This document shows positions 1-12,044 of a DNA stretch of 64,000 nucleotides, piece by piece; the first letter of the stretch is position 1, and every line of letters starts with the position of its first letter. A program made the translations under genes and the position numbers. The notes under the pieces were generated by a model that saw nothing but the letters and a program-made list of their open reading frames with translations, was not told the origin of the DNA and ran no database searches. Source of the stretch: Myotis daubentonii (Eukaryota > Chordata > Mammalia > Chiroptera > Vespertilionidae); the NCBI RefSeq assembly GCF_963259705.1, contig NC_081844.1, positions 44,571,930 to 44,635,929 of the forward strand. The letters are read 5' to 3'.

Positions 1-664
1 ACATATTTGATCCTTATTAACATGTTTACAATTAACAGCCCACATGCAAGAGCTATAGTTTTAATCACAGAACATGACTTAAGTCTTGCTGAGCTGATAG
101 AAACTGAACCATCACCAAGCTGCCAAATTAGATTCTATATTGCAGCCCTGTTTTTAATTAGATGTTAAAATGCCATCAAATTGTACTTTTAAACCATATC
201 TCCATCTTTTCATTAAGCCAAAGACATTCAGTATCTCCTACTGTGAAATACAGGATGACCTTTTTATTTAAATTAGTTTTGCCTTTTCCATGCCTACTTT
301 CTTTATTTTTAGCAGTTTGTGTGTATGTGTGTGTGTGTGTGTTTCTTGATAAATGTTGGTATTTGGATTTAAAATTTTCATTTATTATCTTGTTCAAGAA
401 TGACTTTTTGGAGATGAAAAAAAAGTAATAAATATTATGTAGTATAAATACATTTTTGTCCCTTTTTCCCAGGTTGGCTACACTTAAAAGCTTTCTAGAA
501 ATCAAGATAATTCTGACCATTTTGAGAAGCTAGAAATATTTTAGTTTCCATATTCAGATTCTTTCTGAAAGTTAATTCTTATAAGACAATAGAGAAAGAA
601 GATAGTGTCTTCTTCTATCACTATTTCTTTTCTTTCTTTAAAAAATGTATTGATTCTGAAAATT

Positions 665-1291
665 TTCTTTTCTTTTTATTGTTGACGGTATTACAGATGT
701 CCCCCAATTCCTCACCCCACCCCCCGCATTTATCTCCCTCTTCCCGGTCCCTGCCCCACCCCAGGCCTTCATCACACTATTGTCTATGTCCATTGGCTAT
801 GCATGTATGTATATGAGATCTTTGATTAATCTCTTTCCATCTCCCCGCCTTCCCCTCTGAGATATGTCTGTCTGTTCCATGCCTCTATGTCTCTGAACCT
901 ATTATGTTCATTAGATTCCACGTATAAATGAGATTATGTGATATTTGTCTTTCTTTGACTGGCTTATTTCACTCAGCATAATACTCTCAAGGTCCTTCCA
1001 TATTGCATCAAAGGGTAATAGATCCTTCTTTTTTTACAGCTGCATAGTATTTCTTTCTGTAAATGTACCAGATCTTTTTTATTCATTCATCTAGTAATGG
1101 GCACTTGGGCTGTTTCCAGGTTTTAGCTATTGTAAATAACACCGCTATAAATACAGGGATGCATGTATTCTTTCTGAATGGTGTTTCGGGCTTCTTAAGA
1201 TATATTCCTAGAAGTGGTATCACTAGGTCATATGAGTTCTACATATTTTGAAAATCAAACCCTTATCAGATGTGTCATTAGCAAATATGTT
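665..1291 (-). mobile_element. LINE-1 3' end, antisense (young bat L1 type)
   Basis: Read on the minus strand this is the familiar L1 3' end (motifs such as atttcactcagcataat and ggctattgtaaataac in antisense). Its terminal portion at 665-900 matches the reverse complement of the younger L1 at 55378-55622, including the G-rich block before the tail, so both belong to one recent family. The 5' part is cut off where a Ves SINE follows at 1292. Confidence 0.85.
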
Positions 1292-1487
1292 TTTTTATTG
1301 ATTTTTTTTAGACAGATGAAGGAAGAAGGAGAGGAAGAGAGAAACATCCATATGAGCGTGAAATATCAATAGGCTGCCTCTTGAACACCCCCCCGCTGGG
1401 TATAGAACCTGCAATCAGGTCCTGTGCCCTGACCAGAAATCGATCAGCAACCTTTTGGTGCACAGGATGACACCCAACCAACCTGAG
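1292..1487 (-). mobile_element. Ves SINE (tRNA-derived), diverged
   Basis: The A-rich tail lies at the left as poly-T, followed by the gaggaagagagaaacatc core, the ggctgcctc block and a degraded tRNA-like head at the right. No clear target duplication. It lies directly against the antisense L1. Confidence 0.8.
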
Positions 1488-4429
1488 AAATTACATATAA
1501 TTTCTGCTGGGTAGAAGGGAATTCTGAAGTCCAGTAGTATATAATAAATTTAATAATTTATCATTTAGTAAGACACATATTGAGATAAAACAGCTGATGA
1601 CTTTGAAATGCTTTTATTGGAAGAAAAACAAAAAACAAACAAACCTATTTTAATTTTATAGAGGACAGTCTTTAGTAGTAAATTCAAATGGAGAATTAAA
1701 AGAGTTTATTCATATGAGAAACCTTAAATGCATATAAATATTTTTGGTAACACTGGGGCAGAGGAAGATGAGGAAGATTACTTTAGCATCCTTGGTAATA
1801 CTGTATTTTTTATTGAGAATCACTCTGAAACTCATCAGGGATGGGACATGAGGACCTACGCGTCATGCATTTCCCAGCTCAGCATAATTCTTTCAGTTAT
1901 TAGGGTTGGTTTATGCCTACTCAATTTCACTTTCGTTTTCCTATGTGCAAAAAAGCAGTAATTCTCCCTCAGAGGACTAGTGTGAAGCTTAAATAGTATG
2001 TATGAAACTTTAAGAAGTGTACATACTGCATATTAATAATAAAATACTAACGCTATTAGATGTAAATTCCCAATTTACAATTTTAAAGAAATATATACTT
2101 TTTTTGTTTTCTCAAACATGATGTTAACTTGAGCATTTATTTAATATTATAAACCTTTAAAAACACTCAAGTGTAAATCACTTTAATGCTCGGTTCCTTT
2201 TAGTTTGAGAAAGTCATATATTAATGCTTGGCACTCTTGATTTCCTACTGCTAAATTATTAGTAATGTTTATGATGATGATGTCATGATACTGTGATATG
2301 ACTAATATATGCTGCCAGTGGCTCCAAACTAAATTAAATCACAGTGGTAATGATGGGCAACCCTGCTGAGCATGAGCAATTAAGAAATAAAACCATTAGT
2401 TGTAATGAAGAATTCTCGTTTCTATGGAGTGATTTTTCACAGAAAACTAAAGAGGATGAATCCAAATCATCCCCCCAAAATAAAATAATTAGTTCTTGTT
2501 GCTTCATTAGCATCTTAAGAGATAATGACTATTGAGCCCTTTAGTATGTTTTCCAAAAGCTAATTAGAAATCTAACTTATAATTTTTTGAATTGGATACA
2601 GAAAAAGTGCTCATCAAAATGTCATTTAAGTTGAGCTCCTCTGTTTGTTTTTTTGCTTCTTTCTGTGATAATTAATAAAAGTGAAATGAGATAAACCCAT
2701 ATCTCTAAATAGACGACACTATTTTGTTTCTTTATAAAGCTTAGATATTTAGCCATAAACACACATATATGTTTATATATGCTAAGGTCACAGCAGGTAT
2801 GCTTGCTAACTGATTGGGTGATAAAATATACTTTGTATAATCTTAGGAATTGCCCAGTCAATGACATTGTTTTACTGATGGAGAAGCCAAAATTCAATAG
2901 TTTTGTCGTCTGTGAAGCTGGTTAACTTTTACCTCCCTGTTCATCCTCCCTAACAGCAGGGTGGCTTCTGAGCTTCATTCCCCAGTTTCTTTTTCTTTTT
3001 CCCTTTCCCTGTGATAGTCAGTTTGCTGTGCCCAGCAGTATTGCTATCTCCATTTTGCCTCTAAAATTCCCAACTGATAATTGAGCATATTTATATTTAA
3101 GTAGTTAAGTCATGAGTAAAAATTGGATACTTTATGTTTGCTTCACATACCACCTCCCCCCACTGCCATAAAATGTCAATTTTTTAAAAATTGTATTGGG
3201 TTTTTGAATTCTCAGCCTTGTAAGTTTGAACTGGTTTCTAGCCTTTTCCTCTTCTTCATTCAGATTTCCTATTAATTTGTTGAAGTAATTTAGTGATTGG
3301 CTGTGGCTAAATTAAGCAAAAAATTAATGGCTAAAGGGACTCCAAATAATAAAAGTAAGAATGAACATTACCAACCAACCCTATGTGTCGTCCAGATTCA
3401 GAATCCTGCAGAACTAGATCGAGTTGCAAGATGTAGGCCAAATACTTTCTGACCAAGGTATTATGGGAACTGAACCACATTGATGTGACCAGGGGCAAAC
3501 CCATAAGGAAAATACAATTGTGCAACAAGGAGAGGGAGTGATTGCTGGCAAGTGAATAAAATCCATATTTGTTTTTTGTTTTTTTCCTACCTTCTCCATT
3601 CCTAGGTAATAATACTCTACTTCAGGCCCAGTCTTCTTAGTCTCTACTTTTTCTTTGCTCAATTCCATAATCAATGGGGAGAGAGCAAACATCTCCAGAC
3701 TAAAGTTTCAGTTTTATGAATTAAATGCCTCTTACTCTTATTTGTCACACATCCTTTCTCTTAACAGTCTGTGGTTTATGTGGTGAGTCATTCATCATTG
3801 ATACTATTAATATTTTAATGTCTTCCTATATACTTTGATCACAGAAACTATGATTTGTATGACTTTATATTGTTAGAGAATCATATCTTTTAGTAATATT
3901 TGCTTTTGCTGAAGGCAATTAATAATAAAATAGGTTTATTTTCTTTGTCCTCAGCAAATGTAAATATCTCTTTAATAATTAAGCACCTCATCATGTAATT
4001 CAAAAACTTATAGTATTTACTTTATAATAAATATATTAATTTTATTTTATAGAGGGGGTACCCTTTGACAGAATAGACTCAATAATTATGAAAATATTAT
4101 TAGACCAGATTTTATGAATTGAATGCTAATTAATCTGAATATATATAAAAATTTATCTTAACATTGAGGTGAAGTTTAATTTTAATTCCTGGTGAAGTTC
4201 ACTTTAAAATTTTAATTTGTTAATTATGCTTCAAAGATATATTATAAATAACAAATGAAAAGTATATCTTATTCAATACAAGAGAAACATTTTAAGGGTG
4301 ATAATAGAGCAATAAGCCTACTTGAAATAGTAGGTCATTGAACTTTAGGTCTGACCTTCTGCAGAGATACCCAGCAGTTCAGCTTATTGGGGTAATGGAT
4401 TCCAATTGCCCCTGCACAGAACTTCACTT
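1488..4429. other. Intronic sequence without assignable features
   Basis: AT-rich sequence with short ORFs only. A 77-codon frame at 1728 begins with an acidic run (EEDEEDYF) but has no splice context or family match. The region 3290-3700 looks less repetitive and has no stop-free frame of interest. I see no recognisable repeat family here. Confidence 0.5.
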
Positions 4430-4443
4430 AAGAAATAGGATTA

Positions 4444-4499
4444 AAGAGGACACATATGTAATACCCTTTGTAATACTTTAAGCAATAAAACAATAAAAA
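4444..4499 (+). mobile_element. Ultra-short retroposed LINE-like 3' tail (copy 1)
   Basis: A 56-bp insert ending in an A-rich tail (caataaaacaataaaaa) is flanked by a perfect 14-bp direct repeat, aagaaataggatta, at 4430-4443 and 4500-4513. The body taataccctttgtaatact recurs in reverse orientation at 11983-12033. The target duplication and A-tail are signatures of L1-mediated insertion. It may be the extreme 3' end of an L1 family or a very small retroposon. Confidence 0.75.
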
Positions 4500-4513
4500 A
4501 AGAAATAGGATTA

Positions 4514-5157
4514 TTATTAAAAAAACAAGGGTAAGAGTAAGGTTTCTCCCTTCAAGTCATGGGGTTGGGGGAAGAATTTAGTCAACAAAATATTCTGTGC
4601 ATAGTCTTTATGCCTGTAACCATGGCCATTTTGTATATGGAATTCTCGAACAATGTAAGTGGGAAGGATAGAGAAAAATTCTTGGAGAACTTGAAAAACA
4701 GCTGATTCACATCATAGGATTGAGAACTGCGCCTGGGCGGCATTTATATGGAACACCACTACCTACCTACTCTGTGTCTGTTCCTAGAGGACTATCCACG
4801 TACCTCTCCCACTGAACTCTTGTCCCCATTCATTCAGTCTTGTTCTTACCACAGCCATGACTAGACAGCCAGCAAATTAGCCATGACCATGATTCAGTCT
4901 CTCTTTAGTCATCTCTCCTTAGTCAGCTCTCCTTTGTAAAGTAGATGTGGTGTACTTCCCTGCACCTGGCCTAACGTAGTTTACCTTTCTTACTCTATTT
5001 CATGATTGTCCATGAATAGGACCATAACACAGTAGAATTCATTCCTGACATACCCATAAATCAGGGCCAATTATTTTCTCCCAACCTATTTAAATTTGTA
5101 AATTTAAATTGAGTTATTTTCTAGTTGCCTCTTCTTGTATCTCACAGTGATATAGTC
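4514..5157. other. Intronic sequence, nothing recognised
   Basis: AT-rich unique-looking sequence. I see no gene, RNA or repeat that I can name. Confidence 0.4.
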
Positions 5158-5357
5158 TTTTTTTTTTTTAAATATATTTGATTTCAGAGAGGAAAGGAGA
5201 GGAAGAAGGAGATAGAAACATCAATGATGAGAGAGAATCATTGATTGGCTGCCTCCTGAACATCCCCTACTAGGAATCTAGCCTGCAATCTGAGCAGTGC
5301 CCTGACCAGAATGGAACCCGTGACCTCCCGGTTCATAGGTTGATGCTCAACCACTAT
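5158..5357 (-). mobile_element. Ves SINE
   Basis: A poly-T at the left (tail) is followed by the gagaggaaaggagagg core, tgattggctgcctcctg, and a tRNA-like head with ccctgaccagaat and a B-box remnant. Moderately diverged; no clean target duplication. Confidence 0.9.
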
Positions 5358-6739
5358 TGTACTTTCTTTATCGGAAAGTTAGATAGTGTCGAATAAAAGT
5401 TTAGTACTTCATAAGGCAATATTGCAGTGCAAAGTCACAATTTTTGAAATATTTTATCCTTTATATAAGTTTCAAAGTTGAGCAGTAATATACAGCAACA
5501 TTGTACCCCATTCAGTTCTATTTCCCCATTTGTCAATCATGGACTACTTTAGAATTTCCCACTTTTCAGTTCCATTGTCTTGTTATATGGTCTGGTTCTA
5601 ATTATGTTCTTTTTACTTTCTAATAGCTAGCAGAAAAATATACTTCTAATACTTCATATAGAAACTACACAAAGAGCTAACCTTATGGCCATTCATCTCT
5701 GCTGCTTCCATTGTGTTTGGAATATGATATGGTGCCACCTCTTCTAGTTTTAGAGGCTTTTATGTCATTCATTAGAATTTGATTCTTCTGTAATAATTTG
5801 ATCAGATCATATTGCATTGTCAATTTACAGCCTTCAAAACTGACTACAAGTGGTTTTTTAATGATTTGGAGATAAATACCTTACTCAACAAAAATGTCCA
5901 ATGTTTGACCTAAAGGGCTATGAGCATCAGAAAATGCACCATCATTTGATTTAGTTATCTGGGCAAAATAGGTTTAATCTAATCACACCTATGTAGGTGG
6001 TAGTCCATGAAACCTTCCTTTAACCAGGGCCAGATCAGTACTTAGTGAGGATTTTTTTTTATAAGCAATGATATTAATTGTAAGTGACAAACTGAAAGCC
6101 AAGAAAGATCCATAAGGCACACTTACCTGTGAGGGTGATTATCATTGTTGCATTGCTAAGGTAGTCGGTTATTGTTACCCTTGCAGTTCTGCTTAAGCAA
6201 CATCAATCTCCTGAAAGAAGTATTTGACGAACATTTCAAAAGCTTTACTTCATAGACCATGTTCTGAAGATTAGGATGTACATGAAAAAAATATTCTTAG
6301 CTATAAATTCGATTAACTTGTTACTTCAGCCAATAAAGTCATTGATTCTATAAAACAGCCTTAATTTTAAAGGCCTGTATGTATGCTAAACCTCTCTTCA
6401 TTTCTAGGATGTCCAGATTCCAGTAGTTACACCCAATGTCTCTTATAGATATCGCCAAAAGTGTTGAATACACAGTAAAGGAAGTGAGACCCAGTTCTGC
6501 ATTTTCTTTCCTATCATTATTCATTTTTCATTAATTTTACTTGTCTGCAGTATGCAGTATTTGCCTTATAAAAGAATATGCTGCATCGATGGGAAAGAAT
6601 TGATTTATAGTATCTAAATGTTGCTGTGAAATTTGTCATCTCTGATTTTTATTGTATGCTCTGCTGACTTGAGATGGGTGATTGAGAAGGCTTAAATAAT
6701 CTCATAGAAATGGAGATTTAAAAAGAGAAAATTATCTCT
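5358..6739. other. Intronic sequence, nothing recognised
   Basis: AT-rich, no long open frame, no repeat family that I can name with confidence. Confidence 0.4.
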
Positions 6740-8195
6740 TTATTTTTGCATAATTTACATATAATAAAACACAATCATTTAAATTATTGTATTTTACATT
6801 TTGATACATTTTGGTAGGTGCAGATAATTGAATCAACACAGCTTTAATTAAGATGAAGGACATTTCTGTCACTCCAGGAATTCCTCAAACTGCCTGCTTT
6901 GCCCCCTCCCTCTCACCACACACAATCAGTGTTCTAAACTGTTCTTACTTCTTTTACTTTAATTACCTTAGCTTGTTCTAAAACTTGACCTAAATGGAAC
7001 TACACCATGTGTACACTCACATCTGCTGTTTTTTGTTTGGTATAACGTTTTTGAAATATACCTAATGTTATTGCATGTTCTAGGTTTCTTTGTTTCTTTT
7101 AATTTTTGGTTAGTTTTATTGCCAAGTAGTATGCTGTTTGTGTGAAACAATTTGTTTATTCACTCATCTGCTAATAGATATTTAGATGATCTCTTTTCAC
7201 TAAAGGTGCCCTAAACATTTTATTATAGTCTTTTTGTAAACATTCAAACAATGATTATGGATATATTCATAGATGTGGTATTAATTGTAAAAAGCATGCC
7301 AACTTATTTTCCAAAGAGATTATGAAGGTACCAATTTATTGTCTGTCATCTCTCAATCTCCCTTTCATTGCCTATTCTGCAATAATGGAGCTGGATCCTG
7401 TATGCTTGTCACCTTGTAGCAAACAACATGTTAAGCTTTGTCAATAGAGGGGACTTCAAGGGTATTGCAGTGAAGGGCTTCTCTTTCTGGCTCTTGGATA
7501 CATCTATCTCTCCTCCCTTCTGCAGTGGTGCATGAAGGGAAGACATGCCAGGGTATTCCACGCTGTCATCATGCCCAGCATGTGCCATCCCAAGGCAAGC
7601 TTGCAAACTCAGTCTTGGTTGACACTGTGCACAGCAGGTCTTGCTATTGCAAATGAGCTCCCCATGCTCCTCTTCACTCCATGTACCTACCTGGCAGCTC
7701 TGGCCCACCTGTATTCTGCATTTTCCTCTTGCCTGTATCAGCTGAGCTTCCTTGCCTGCCAGCTTTGATGAACCTATACAGGATGGGTGGGAGGAGTGGA
7801 TACATGTCGCCTGCTTTCCCAGTGACTATGGAACAGCATTGACCCTGGCAACCAAATAGACTTCTTGGCCATCCTGTGCTCTACAACCTTCTCCAATGAA
7901 GTCTGAACCCCTAATCTGGGCGGAAGCACACCTTCCTATATCATCACTAGAGTATTCTTTAGAGCTCTCTTTACACCTTTATAGTTACTCCTCTGCTATA
8001 ATTAGTAATTCCTTATTTTAACCCCCCCTTTGAGTTACTGTGTCTTTTGTTTCTTAATGGATCTAGATAACACTGATTGTACCATTTTATACTCTCACCA
8101 GCCATGTGTTAGGAGTGGTTGATCTAAATTCTTGCCAACACTTCTTATGCTCAACATTTAAAATTGTAATAATTCTTCAAGTGGTAAAGAAAAAA
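6740..8195 (-). mobile_element. Old LINE-1 (L1M-type) 3' region, antisense, interrupted
   Basis: The part at 6740-7339 reads on the minus strand as an ancient L1 3' UTR, and the part at 8079-8195 continues it (taccattttatactctcaccag, then cttgccaacacttctt). A 739-bp foreign block separates the two halves. Confidence 0.7.
7340..8078. mobile_element. Unclassified insert inside the old L1
   Basis: This block is flanked by an imperfect 12-bp direct repeat (gtaccaatttat at 7328-7339, gtaccattttat at 8079-8090), both matching the same point of the host L1. It is more GC-rich than its surroundings. It carries frames of 99 codons (minus) and 78 codons (plus) but no protein I recognise. It could be an old LTR or another retroposon; no poly-A tail is visible. 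Confidence 0.45.
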
Positions 8196-8297
8196 TATGC
8201 TTTTAATTTTATATCAGATTGAAAAGGGACTCTCATCTGCTTCACACCTCAGAATGAATTAAATGATCATAATAACTATATTATGTATACATCTACA

Positions 8298-8299
<2 letters not shown>

Positions 8300-8343
<44 letters not shown>
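8300..8343. repeat. (TG)n microsatellite
   Basis: About 22 uninterrupted TG units. Confidence 0.97.
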
Positions 8344-8346
<3 letters not shown>

Positions 8347-10639
8347 ATTTGACACACCTCTCAGAGGCAGCATGTCTATACTTAGAGGCTTGTTTTGGTC
8401 TTTTAAAGATTACCTTTATTATTTTTTAGGAAGAGTCATGTGGAAATTATTACTTTTACTATTAAATATGCAAACACTTTAAAATGAGTTTATTGGAGGA
8501 CATGGTGAGTTTAGTCTGTGGATTTTGTTGCATAGAGATAACCCCATGCCCTGAGAGAGGTCTGGGAAATGCAGTGTCGCTCAAAGTGGGCCGGAGTTCC
8601 TCCAGCAGGTGGTTAGAAGAGCTGCTGGGCGAGAAACCAGAGGTTTTGTAGGACTTCAATAGCTATCGATACAGATACAAATTATAATGGCCAAATATAA
8701 TTCCATATTACAGGGGCTTTTCTTTATAACTATATGCTTTTTTTCTTTATAAGGAAAAGCAGCCTTTTAACAAGTGTTAATTTAATCATAGGTGTACTTA
8801 GCTCTGATATTGCAAAGAATATCCCAAATATAAACTTTTATGATAGGGATTCAATATCATCATCTTTATATATCAAACACTAGATGAGAAAATAGAAACC
8901 ACTAATAATAAAGGGTTTTTACACATAATGTTGCTGGAATGCATCTACTTTATAAAAGAAAGGCTATTAGCAATTATCATTTTTAGAAATTTGGAAGAAA
9001 CTATGTAATGACAAAGAAAAAACAGTGATACAGAATGGGAAAGAATGGTGTATTAATATATTCATCAATCCTTTAACATGACTAGAACAACTGTAGTATG
9101 AAATTCTGCATTGTATTAACATCTAGATTTTTGTTAACTTCAATTTATCAATGCAGTAATTAGATATATTTAATACACTTTTATACGATAAGACATTATT
9201 GAAATAAAGACTATGATTTTGATAAATATTTATTATTAACTAAATTAACCCACTAATTGCACATGAATCTGCCAATTTTGTGGACCTCCACATTTAATGT
9301 TTGTAATGACGAGACCAGAGTTAGACTGGATGGCTTTTATATAATTGAAGTAATATTAAGGTTTGAAACTAAGAAAGTCATTCCAAAGACTTGCAGCCAC
9401 ATTTAATCACATTTAGCACCACAAAATTGGCTGTCAAAGTCTAATTAACTATCAGGCATTAGCTCTATTTTCCATGCTGCTCACTTGCACAGCCTTTCAT
9501 TATAACATCTGGCAAGTTTTTTAAAATTCCCCCCCAAAAACCTGTTCCTCCCATAGTTTTAGAGCATAGAGTTATAGTGAAATAAACTGTTAGACCTAAA
9601 ACAAAGCATAACTGATGCTTCATTGTTGAACCATTAAGAAGGTTTTTGTAATCATATTTGAGTTACTGGTCATTTCATTGTAGATGAGTGCACACGATTA
9701 AGCTTAAAGAGACATTTTAACAAGCAAATGATGACATATAGTTTAGTTTTACTATTTAGTGAGGTTGTAATTTTTCCCAAATTGAAACCCAACTATCAAT
9801 AGCACATTTCACCTGCTCTTAAATCATGATGCATACCCAACTTAGTCTTGTTTTCTTGATTTTTTTTTCCAACCACTAAAAAGTTATTTCATCACATAAT
9901 TTCATTTTGTTATTTATTGAAAATCAAAGAGAAGGGCATATTTGTGTATGTATTTGCCATCATAGTTATAGATAACATAAAAGATTAACATAAAATCTTG
10001 ATGATAAGAAAATATTACAATATCCAGGAAGTGCAGGCTGATCACTTACAGAGAGCTACAGACTGACGACTGACATTAATTAGTGACACCTGATGCCAAA
10101 AGAACATGAAACTATAACTTCATTGTGGCTAGGAAAGACATCATTATCAAATAAGAATTCCAGACATGGCTGAACCATCCTGTAAGAGTGACTGGAAAAT
10201 AAAGATATATTCAGAAAAAATTATCAAAATTATAGCACAAATGGTACATGTTGAAAAAACTACAAAAAAATACTTCAGCAAATTGTAGGGAATTACTCAA
10301 GAGAAAGCAAAGGGAAAGTGAATTGCAAGAACTGACGAGCAAAGAAATTGCTAGATTTCATTATTTTAATTAGCTATGTCAGAAAAATAATAATAGAAAT
10401 AATGACTCATTTTCAGGGGTACGGTGATAAAGTCCTACCAGGTGTAAATCATTGAAAATGGTGAGGATTTGGAATGTTACAATTGGAATTGGTGTTATGT
10501 GTTCTAAGATCCTAATACTCTTCAGAAGGAGGATAAACTACTTATTATATAATTACTTTCATTCATCTATGCCACCTGTGCATGTAAATATTTAAAGGAA
10601 ATCACTAAAAGAGATTTTGTAACTTCCAAACTAGCAGAA
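8344..10639. other. Intronic sequence; mostly unassigned
   Basis: No gene seen. A GC-richer patch lies at 8470-8660. The stretch 9240-9500 is unique-looking, with homeodomain-like taattaac and several spaced AT motifs (see findings). The part 10000-10380 may be eroded L1 but I could not fix it. Confidence 0.4.
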
Positions 10640-10975
10640 AGGAAAAGAGTACTAAATAAAATGCAATCAATAGACTATGAGGTAGGAAAGAGGAGAGAAA
10701 AACAAAGAAAGAAAGGAAACATTGAAAAATAAAAAGCACAACATAAAGTGATAGGAAAGTGTCCAAATATATTTTTTAAAAATCACAGTAGACGAAACAG
10801 AAATAGGGATAGATTGGGTTTATAAATCTATTGAAGGGTTCTTGAGGGCTGCACATAAAATAGAGAAGATAAGAATTAAAAACAAAGGAATTGGGGGGAG
10901 AATTGACAGGCAAGTACTAATCAAAAGAAAATCAGTTACATCAATATTAATATCAGAAAAAATCCACAAAAGGTG
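10640..10975 (+). mobile_element. Old LINE-1 ORF2 remnant
   Basis: The end of this block (actaatcaaaagaaaat, then attaatatcagaaaaaatcc) matches the sense strand of the L1 endonuclease/RT linker region as I know it. It is heavily mutated and has no open frame. The left border is uncertain. Confidence 0.5.
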
Positions 10976-11424
10976 GAAATGAGGAGCTGGAAGTTAATTC
11001 AGTTGATTCCGGTGGTGTTGCTTCAGAATACCTATTCAAACAGACCAGTGCTTGATTCCCTCAAAATCATCTTCCTTTTCTGCTCTGTAGTCATCATTGT
11101 TCCCATGCCAGTCTTCATGATTAATTCCCTTACAATGGATTCTTATCCTTTCTGTTGCTGACATTTAGTTTCCCCATCTTGATCATATATTCTTCAGAGC
11201 ATCTCCAAATTCTTGTGTGTGATCATTCTACCACACAAACCCAATTACACCACTTACCAGTTTAAAATCATTCAATGACATGGTATTAACTTGAGATAAA
11301 ACTCTTTAAGTAAAGAGTTTTCCATCAGTGTTTTATCACAAAAGTTGATGGCACAGAGCATGTTATTCCAGTAATCCTGAAATCTCTGTCATTTCAGGAA
11401 TAGGGCATCCTTTTTCTACTTTTA

Positions 11425-11789
11425 CTAGAGGCCCAGCACACGAAATCGGGAGCAGGTAGGGCCCCTAAGCCTAGCCTGCGATTAGGGCCATCTTCTGCCC
11501 TCTCACCAGTCTCCAGTCCCACCCCACCGCCTCCACCCACCCCGGTTCCCTGTTCGCCATCTGTCTATGATTGCAGCCTGCAGGCCAGGGGGAGGGATCA
11601 AAAGGTCTGTCGTTTTGCCCACTTGCCAGTTCCCAGTCCTGCCCCACTGCCACCCACTCTGGTTCCCTGTTTGCTATCCGGCGATCGAAGCCTGCGGGCC
11701 GGGGGTGGTCAATGCACCTCATAGCTACTCGCCATGCGGTCATTCTAGTTGTGACACCGTTATGGTCGCTGGGCTTTTATTATATAGGT
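11425..11789 (-). mobile_element. Non-autonomous Helitron (HeliBatN-type)
   Basis: On the minus strand it ends in ...gggcctCTAG followed by T (positions 11428 to 11424), and it starts near cTATATAATAAAAG at 11789. The terminal hairpin is degraded. The 5' dinucleotide reads AC rather than TC. The GC-rich interior has about 110-bp internal duplicates (ccagtc...ccac blocks at 11510 and 11630). About 365 bp. Confidence 0.8.
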
Positions 11790-11982
11790 TGCCTTTCTTA
11801 ATGTTTCCTTATACCAGAGTTTTCTTTCATTGTGTTCACTGTTTATGTTTCAAAACCTACTTAAGCTTTCACTCATTACCCCCCACTCACCATTATATGA
11901 TCCTTTCTTGTGTGTGTGTATGTGTATTTCTATTTAGTTAAATGTGTACACACACATACATAATTTCTACTTAATGTATTCT

Positions 11983-12033
11983 TTTTTTATTGCTTAAAGT
12001 ATTACAAAGGGTATTATATATGTATCCATTTTA
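11983..12033 (-). mobile_element. Ultra-short retroposed LINE-like 3' tail (copy 2)
   Basis: A 51-bp insert is flanked by a perfect 11-bp repeat, taatgtattct, at 11972-11982 and 12034-12044. On the minus strand its body shares taataccctttgtaatact and the A-rich tail with the insert at 4444-4499, and begins within one or two bases of the same point. Confidence 0.75.
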
Positions 12034-12044
12034 TAATGTATTCT

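Noticed and set aside
1728..1961. Acidic frame (EEDEEDYF...) as a candidate upstream SPOCK3 exon
   Set aside because: The testican-3 segment before the found exon should continue to ...PGKPFDQ with a donor; here the similarity stops after a few residues and no splice signals fit.
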